Below are positions 57,420-64,000 of a DNA stretch of 64,000 nt, piece by piece. The DNA is from Coniella vitis. Its lineage: Eukaryota > Ascomycota > Sordariomycetes > Diaporthales > Schizoparmaceae. Numbering within the stretch: the first letter of the stretch is position 1; every line of letters begins with the position of its first letter. The position numbers and the translations under genes were made by a program. The notes beneath the pieces were generated by a model. The model saw nothing but the letters and a program-made list of their open reading frames with translations, was not told the DNA's origin and did no database searches. The stretch spans positions 930,001 to 994,000 of the forward strand of contig WUJK01000002.1 of the NCBI GenBank assembly GCA_011317545.1, written 5' to 3'.

Positions 57420-58768
57420 ATTATTGAGCTCCAAAAAGAATCAATACTTCGCACTGTAATTTAGGCTACAACAGCCTACAGTCGACAGTTTAGCCAAAAC
57501 GAATGAAGAACACGTCTCTTAATACACAAGAAATGAGTAGCGAAGAAGTCGGTAACGTCAGAACGGCTGTTTGCAGCCCCGGATTAATCGGGCTAGGGAT
57601 TTGGCATCGTCGGTAGTCTCAGGGTATAAAACCAAGGAAAAAAATAAAAAATAATTAATTCGGCCCTTTGGACTCGCGCCCGTGATATGAATGTATTGTG
57701 CTCTTGACATGAGGTTCTTGACTCAAATACCTTCTACTATGTAGTGTGTACGGTTGTGTACTTGGATGTGTATCCAGCTCAAGGCGGTGAATATTGGTCA
57801 AAAGACAAGTGGTAGATAGACGATAATAGCATGTCAGCCACGAAGGGCCTCTTTGACAAAGATGGCAGACTCTATTGCTAATGGCCATTGCATAAGTAAG
57901 AGTGGGCATGATGCGTAACGTTAGAACTCGACTCGATTCAGAAAAAGAAATCGGCATGGTTGGTATCTCTGAGCTCTTGCTTAAAGCTGTATCACAAACC
58001 TAGGCAAGTAATCAAGTAGTAGCTGCCTGCCTGGCTGCGTGCCCGCCTGCCTACCCATAACCCGCCCATATGTTCTATTCTCACCGGTAAACAACCAAGA
58101 CCAACCTCCGTGTTTCCATGCGGCGAAATAAGAAAAAGAAAAGAAAAAAACATGAAGGAAAGTTGCTCAAACCGGGGACGCAAAATCCACAAGACAGCCA
58201 ACCTCTCCTCATCTATCGCGTCTTTTCCGTTTCGCTGGGTTGTTCTTCGTTGCATTCGGTTTTCCTTCCCTATGCTTTGCTATCCATCTCAAAGCGAGTG
58301 TCGGCACATCCAATGAAATCTCGCAAAGGAAGAGAAAAAGGGACAGAAGACACTGGACCTTTTTCGTCTCAAACGCTAGAACAGCCTGACCAACATGATA
58401 GATAGCTCGAGCCATCTGGCAAGTAGACCTTGACTTTCCTAAGCACTGCGTTCGTGTGTGATGCAACAACTTCATCTCCCATCCACGTGACTGTGCGATT
58501 GTAGCTCTCCCCGCCATCTCTCGTCTTCGTATGGTTTGTGACAGGCCGGGAGAAATATCTGCCCTATAAATCTGGTGGCGAGGCCTCGTGCGGCATTGAG
58601 ACATGCTCCAGTCGGTCACGTGACCGACAAGGGAGCGATGCAACCAACAAAAGAGAGAAAAAAGCCAACGATGAATCCCACACAGCATCCAAAGCCCCCC
58701 TATCATCAAGAACGCTTCATGTGGAACGCCCAAGGGAGCGTGACAGGTTCAGTCGCAGCCGCTGGCTT
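57420..58768. other. Intergenic region between convergent GAPDH and RS-protein genes
   Basis: It contains both 3' UTRs. A CTACTATGTAGTG palindrome lies at 57734-57746. Frames on both strands are short and lack domains. Confidence 0.5.
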
Positions 58769-61700
58769 CTAGAATGCGGCACCACCGGCGCTCTCCCCAG
58801 CAATCGTCCGTAGACTCTGATCCGACAAATCGCTCTTGAGTTTGTATGCCTCGCTCTCACGTTCCAGTCTCTCCCACCCGCGCATGGCGGTACGGAGTCT
58901 ATCGTTTCTGATATGGAGCTCATGGCGCGCGCGCTCCTCTTCTTCCTTGAGACGTCGGTGGTGCGCTTCGAAGTCTTTGGTGACACCGTTCGCTAGCGGT
59001 GTCGAGGCAGGGTCGAGTTTGCCGCCTGGGATGATGGGAGGCATGGTGGCTAGCAGGTTTTGAGCGAGGGTCATGCGCTGTCCGCCTTGCGAGGCGGGGC
59101 CAGTCGGCGGGTTGAATGGCTTGGACGTAACCGACGGCGAGCGACCACCTGAAATGGAACCGCGTGGTCCGGTGGGCACAGGGTTTGGTGCATGGGGAGT
59201 TGCTGGAGAAGCTGGAGGTGGTGCGAAGCGCGAAGATGTGGCAGACCATCCTCCACGACCGCCACGAGGCGCGTAACCGCCGCCGCCGCCGCCACCACCA
59301 CCTCGAGCGGGGGTCATGTAACCTCGAGGTCCAGACGGAGGAACGGTAGGACTGGTTGTGTCAAGACGAGAGTGTGGAGCAACAGGAGCTGCAGGAGGAT
59401 AACGCGAGGATGCAGACGGAGGAGCATTGGAGTTTGAAAAGCTTCTCGCCGCGCTAGGACCTGTAGGAGGTGCTCGCAAGGCTGCAGGTCCGCGGGGAGG
59501 AGAGCGGGCGCGAGGTGGAGATCGGGCGCGCGGAGGTGATCGTACGCGGGGTGGAGATCGTGCGCGAGGCGGCGATCTCAACGGCGTCTGAGTTCTCGGC
59601 GTAATGGTACGAACTGGTATGGCATTTGCATCGCTCAAGCCAGCAGGGGAGCGTGGTAGAGACGAGTGTTGGCGGGAACGGTTGTCGCGGTTATCGAAGC
59701 CGCGTGACATGGGCCGGGGTGACGAAACACGAGATCGTGAGTTTGAGCGCGACGTAATAGCAGACGGCACAATCGATTCGCGCTCTCGTGGCGGCGAGGG
59801 CCGTCTGTAGTTGGAGCTGGGGCCGTAGCGGTCATCCCGGCGATCGGGCGAACGCGATCGAGGACGGTAAGTTGCGGCACCGCGGACAGGAAGGGGAGAT
59901 CGACGAATAGGAGATCGAATGCGGTCACGACGGTCGCGGTCGAATGGGGACCTTGATCTGCGTCTGCGAAAAGCAAGTGAGCGTGGTTGCCAACTCGGCG
60001 GGCACTGACGCGCCATGTTGTTGTTGTTGTTGAGCGGGTGTTGGTTGTTAAGAGTATTGATTGAGGTGTGGGTGTGGGTAGATGGATGGGGGTGGAGAAA
60101 AAAAGGTAGAGTAGAAGTTATGAGACTTGAAATCTTACAGGTCGCGATTGTCAAAATCTCGTCTTGGGGTGCGGGCCCTGTCATATCTTTCATCCCGTCT
60201 CAAAGGCGGCGAATAGCGGTTTGGAGATCTGCGTGGGCTTCGCCGGGGAGATGGGCGCCTGAAAGGACTTCGAGCTCGGCCGCGGCTGTTGTCTCGTCGC
60301 CGCCAGCTCTCACCGCCATTGTCGCGTGCACGGTCCGGTCCTCTATATCGATCAGGACTGCGTGAGCGACGCCTGGGCGATCTGTTTGGGACATAACTGT
60401 CGCTGGCGATAGGGGGAGGCGAACGTGCCCTATGGTCGCGCTCTCTATCTCGAGGATCCCGATCTCTGTCGCGCTCACGGTCCCTTGGAGGGGGACTTCG
60501 GGCTCGGCGTGGAGATCGTTCTCGGTCCCTGTTAAACGGCCGATACGATTCTCCAGCTCCGTAGCGTAGAACTTCCCCGTCCTCGTATCTGGTGATGTAT
60601 CTATCAGTAAACTGCCTCGACCGAGCCACGCTGAAAGCTGACAAAGGAAGCGAATTTGAAGCCCTGGCATCTCTGGAACGGCGCCCGCAAGCGGCTGGTC
60701 TATGGCTGTGAACGTTGAATCTTCCACGGGCGCTGTAGTCTAGATGTCTCTCCATCATAGCTTTCCGGCCGACTTGACATGAAACTCTTCGCGGCGTGTT
60801 GCCTGCAAAGGAGCCACCTTCAAAGGGAGGACGATCAACGATGCCCTTCCGTACTTTCTCGCTACTGTATTCCGAGAGTGTGCCAGAGCTCGAACAAGGC
60901 CTCAAGGAGTCGTCTTGCTCCATGGGGGAGTTTAAATAGCAGCGGTCGTGACCTCCTCTGCCATGTTCCGTGTACGGAGTCGCGGGCCTTGGTGGCTTCC
61001 ATCTCTGTTGGACACAGCCCGTTGCGTCAACTGCCGGTACCAGGCTGAGACCAGGCGAGGCTGGCCCAGGGGAGGACAGGCCCAATTGACAAGGCGACGT
61101 CGGCACATAGACTGGCGAGAGCGGTCCCCAGATTGGCGAGGCTGGCTTGTGCTTTAACGAGCCTGTGTGCCGATTCGGCGATGCAGGGCCCGGCCATTGC
61201 GGGCTATCGTACGGATCATATGGCAGTGCCGGGAGAACCCCAATTGAAGACGCTTGCGGACTCGGCGGGGTGGATGGAGGCCCATGGTATGGGGACTTTG
61301 TATGGTCCAACGCTGCATCAGGGGGCGGGGATGCCTCCTGGCGAATGTGGCTCCTCTCTTCTGCTTCCAAGCGGCGACGAAGACCTTGAGGTGTCTCGTA
61401 TCCGTACCAAGCCATCTCCGGGTTTTCATTGGCAATGGGAAGGGCATCAAAGCCCTCGAGCAGAACTGCCATGCCCATCGAACCGTTCGAGAATGCAGCG
61501 TGGCCTGGAGAAGCAGGAGACGTGGGTCCACGTAACGGTGAAAGAGACGCTGCGTATCTGAAAGCGTCCGAGGCCGCAACAGACGGCTGTGCCTCTAAAG
61601 ATGGTAGTGGAGCCGGCGCAGCATGTTGGGCCGTGGCACCTTCGCGGATGAGGTTCGCGGCACGGTCTTGCTCCGTGTTTTGTTGCGGCATGTTCGGCGC

Positions 61701-61805
61701 CTCGAGTCTTTGCTGGAACCTAGCGAGTAGGAAATGGATTTCCTGGCGCTGGCGGGCTTCCTGGGCGAGAAGGAACTCAATGCTCTCCGAGTGCATGGTC
61801 TCCAT
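58769..61805 (-). CDS. Arg/Ser-rich (RS-domain) nuclear protein, SRRM-like
   Basis: Two exons (61805-60139 and 59963-58769) splice at CT|GTAAG...GCAG|A to 953 aa. The start METMHSESIEFLLAQEARQR follows a plausible leader ending ...CATCACAAG. Residues about 100-400 are Pro/Ser-rich with SP/TSP repeats (for example PLSPVYVPTSPCQ). The middle carries ITRYEDGEVLRYGAGESYRP and dense RS/RD repeats (RSPRRARSPPPRDRERD; RSPPRARSPPR repeated). A Gly-rich stretch follows (GGGGGGGGG, GGRGG). The C-terminal helix is regular: PPIIPGGKLDPAS, then FEAHHRRLKEEEERARHELH and WERLERESEAYKLKSDLSDQ. RS domains are known in splicing factors, so a nuclear pre-mRNA role is likely. A CAG just upstream of the ITRYEDGEVL part (about 60628) leaves open that this is two genes or has a further intron. 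Confidence 0.72.
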
Positions 61806-63586
61806 CTTGTGATGGATCTCCTTGACGTTTGCGTTGTGTGGTGTGGTAAGTGATTGATTTTTGATCGACTTGATTGATGATAGCAGTAGTAAAGCTGGGG
61901 GCCGAGGGAGGTATGAAAGTTGACGAGCAAAGTATTGTGGGACCGGAGAGAATATATATCCAAGTCGAAACTTCGAGGTGACCAGCAAGGGGAATATAGA
62001 GACTCCCGTGTGACTGTCCCTGACTGACGATCGCCAGGCTGGCTGCAAGAGGGAACGCCAGAACGAATATTCCCTCATCCGGCGGCGGTAGTAGTAGTGG
62101 CGTTATAGTAGCCCGCGCTGTCTGATGACTTCAAAGTAGCTCCCACGCCTCCTCTCTCTCGGTTAGGCGAGTTTTGCGAGATGTCCGGCGCCCGCGCTGA
62201 TGTCGAGATTTCCCAGGCTTGACCCAGTCGGGCATCCGGTTTTGCCCTTCACCCTCCGCTTCCAGCCATCCCAATGCGCTTGCCCATTCGGGCCTCGACT
62301 TGCCATCCATCTTGATACTCGGCAACAATAGAGGGCCAGGCGGTGGAATGTCCATTGTCCTCCCTGATGGTTCACAGTTTCATGGTGCATTATGGGCAGG
62401 GACACAACAGTAAACAATGGGCTGAGCCTGAGAACAATAGTGAACTGACCTCCTAGTACGCTCTGCTCGATCCATCTTGGGGAAAGGAGCAGACGGCAAT
62501 GGTGTGACAGACGAAGCACACGGGCAAATGGGGGCTGGAACCTCAACACCGAGCCCAGCTGCCTGGCTGACACAGACCAGGCAAATATAACAATGCCTCC
62601 GAAGTCGAGATTTGGTACTAGCTGGGGACTGGTCTTGGTGCTACCAAGTGAATGTGAAGACTGGTGATAATCAAAGATGGCGATGAATGCTTAGGCTGGA
62701 CTAGATACTGAGTGTGAGAATGGCAGCATGTGAATTCGACAAACGACACTTGGGTTTAGGCTGTGACAGGATGAGGCTGCTACATAGTAGGGCTGCTAAG
62801 GCTGCATTCACGAAGTTGATGTTGACTGGCAGACTTGGCTGGCTGGCGCGGCTGAATTTCATGACTGACTCAGCAGGGTCTTATCGATAATACCTCCATT
62901 GAGAACCCACTCTTTCTCCCATCTACATAAGTACCTAGGTACCTCCCAACCTCAAGGAGTCGTCTTTCAGTCACGGGCCAGATTCCAAATCAGCCCTCTG
63001 CCCACTGTGTAGAAGACATATCTTGATGGGTTGCTATGTAAGTATATGCCATGTATCTTAGATGACTATGCTCGTGATGTAGATCTCAAACCTCCCTGTT
63101 CCCTTCGAAGGCTAGCAGCCTATTTCCATCACCGTTTTGGCTATGACCACTGGCAATTTTGTCAAAAAGAACCAGGCAACCCTCCAGATTCCAGTTTCAC
63201 GTCCACAGGCTTCAAGTCAACAAGTACACAAACCCCCCAGAAGTTGCCTGAGTCTGAAAGAAACGGTGGGTAGCTACGTTTGGCCAAGTATGCATATCAC
63301 GCGCACGATCCACCTAGCGAGGACTTTTTGGTCCATCATCACATCTGGCATGCTCTAATCCTATTCGCCATGATGCTCGCCCATGTCCTTCACAACAACC
63401 TCCGAAACAGCGAGCAAATGCTCTGTCACAACTCTTGCAGTAGCGGCTGGCTCTCTGACTGTCTATACCACAGTCGATATTGCCGACTTCCATTCAGACT
63501 CCACGCCCGCCCAATATCGAAGCAAACAGCTTCACGTCTACTTCTTCACGTGCGTTGCACCCTCCTCCTTCCCCACAGAACCCTCC
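61806..63586. other. Intergenic region
   Basis: The first 150 bp are the leader and promoter of the RS-protein gene. The remaining 1.6 kb has only short frames. A TACATAGTAG motif is at 62781-62790 and the palindrome TACCTAGGTA at 62933-62942. Confidence 0.5.
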
Positions 63587-64000
63587 CTACGACCCCATAC
63601 CGTCATCCTCACTGGTCTCCCGGCTACTTGTCATGCACCGTTCCTGGATAAACTCCTGCACCTCACTCGCATGGCTTCGCATCATAGTATTCAGCCCCGT
63701 CTCGGAGCTGCGAATAACCGTACCAAAGCGCTTTTTACGAACCTTTGCCTCGAGCTTCGGGTCGTTCCAGCATAAGTGATCATTGGTGACGTAGACGCGC
63801 GACTTTTGTCGATACCACGTTGACAGGCTCTCGTCTACATCGGACTTGACAGGACGCAGAACATCGGTGACAAAGTTGATGATACCGCTCAATTTGGATT
63901 TGCAGTCTGGTCGATAAGGTGACGCCGGATGAATCAGCAAAGTTATAAAAAGAAAAGGTAGAGTCTCGAGACAAATTATACATACTTCGGTTCAGAAGGA
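63587..64000 (-). CDS. 3' part of a gene running off the right edge, unknown protein
   Basis: The last exon (63906-63587) encodes about 106 residues. It is preceded by an 80-bp intron (donor GTATGT at 63985-63980, acceptor CCAG ending at 63907) and 15 bases of an upstream exon that stays open in frame. The readable part runs CKSKLSGIINFVTDVLRPVK, then DESLSTWYRQKSRVYVTNDH, then a basic patch KLEAKVRKKRFGTVIRSSE and a Ser/Glu-rich end DDGMGS. The regular amino-acid composition and the clean intron support a real gene. The family is not recognised from this part. Confidence 0.6.

Noticed and set aside
1..64000. CRISPR arrays, prokaryotic operons or phage modules
   Set aside because: Spliceosomal introns, 5S pol III gene and nuclear-encoded mitochondrial proteins show a fungal nuclear genome; tandem repeats have no spacer structure.

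Overview
The window is nuclear DNA of a filamentous ascomycete, most likely a Sordariomycete and possibly Hypocreales. Three things support this: short GT-AG introns (about 55-180 bp) in almost every gene, typical fungal orthologues (TMA46, ATP15, NAA35, COQ2, RPS23, GAPDH, a CE5 esterase, a P450), and an AT-rich island carrying the transition-only signature of repeat-induced point mutation (RIP). Genus and species cannot be fixed from the sequence alone.

Layout. Bases 1-9400 are a RIP-destroyed island. A 7.26-kb chromodomain-containing Ty3/gypsy element (LTRs at 93-431 and 7015-7353, pol on the minus strand) seems to be inserted into another ruined element (7354-9400). It carries an additional plus-strand reading frame that converges on pol. 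The island ends at an inverted 12-bp minisatellite (9481-9785). From there on the DNA is GC-balanced. Bases 9.8-27 kb hold a coiled-coil protein, an SDR lacking the catalytic Tyr, the divergent pair TMA46/ATP15, NAA35 (NatC subunit), a secreted CE5 esterase and a P450. Bases 27-33.8 kb are a gene desert except for one 5S rRNA gene. Bases 33.8-51.9 kb hold a conserved-looking 190-aa protein, a small mitochondrial protein, a 1369-aa JmjC/CDCA7-type zinc-finger/AT-hook protein, COQ2, RPS23, an Ala/Ser-rich protein, an alpha/beta hydrolase and an acidic protein. Bases 52-56 kb are poor in genes but may hold a 71-aa cysteine-rich three-exon gene. GAPDH, a 953-aa RS-rich protein and the 3' part of an edge gene complete the window.

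Functional links. Most genes are unlinked housekeeping functions: translation (TMA46, RPS23, 5S rRNA), N-terminal acetylation (NAA35), mitochondrial bioenergetics (ATP15, COQ2), glycolysis (GAPDH) and RNA processing (RS protein). No secondary-metabolite cluster is visible around the P450. The most interesting signals are the mutational logic recorded in the LTR pair, the antisense ORF in the chromovirus, the JmjC/zf-4CXXC/AT-hook fusion, the Tyr-less SDR, the compensated 5S rRNA stem, a dispersed TACATAGTA-like intergenic palindrome, and the candidate cysteine-rich gene. All exon models are manual splices from frame, splice consensus and family knowledge; none was checked by RNA data or database search.
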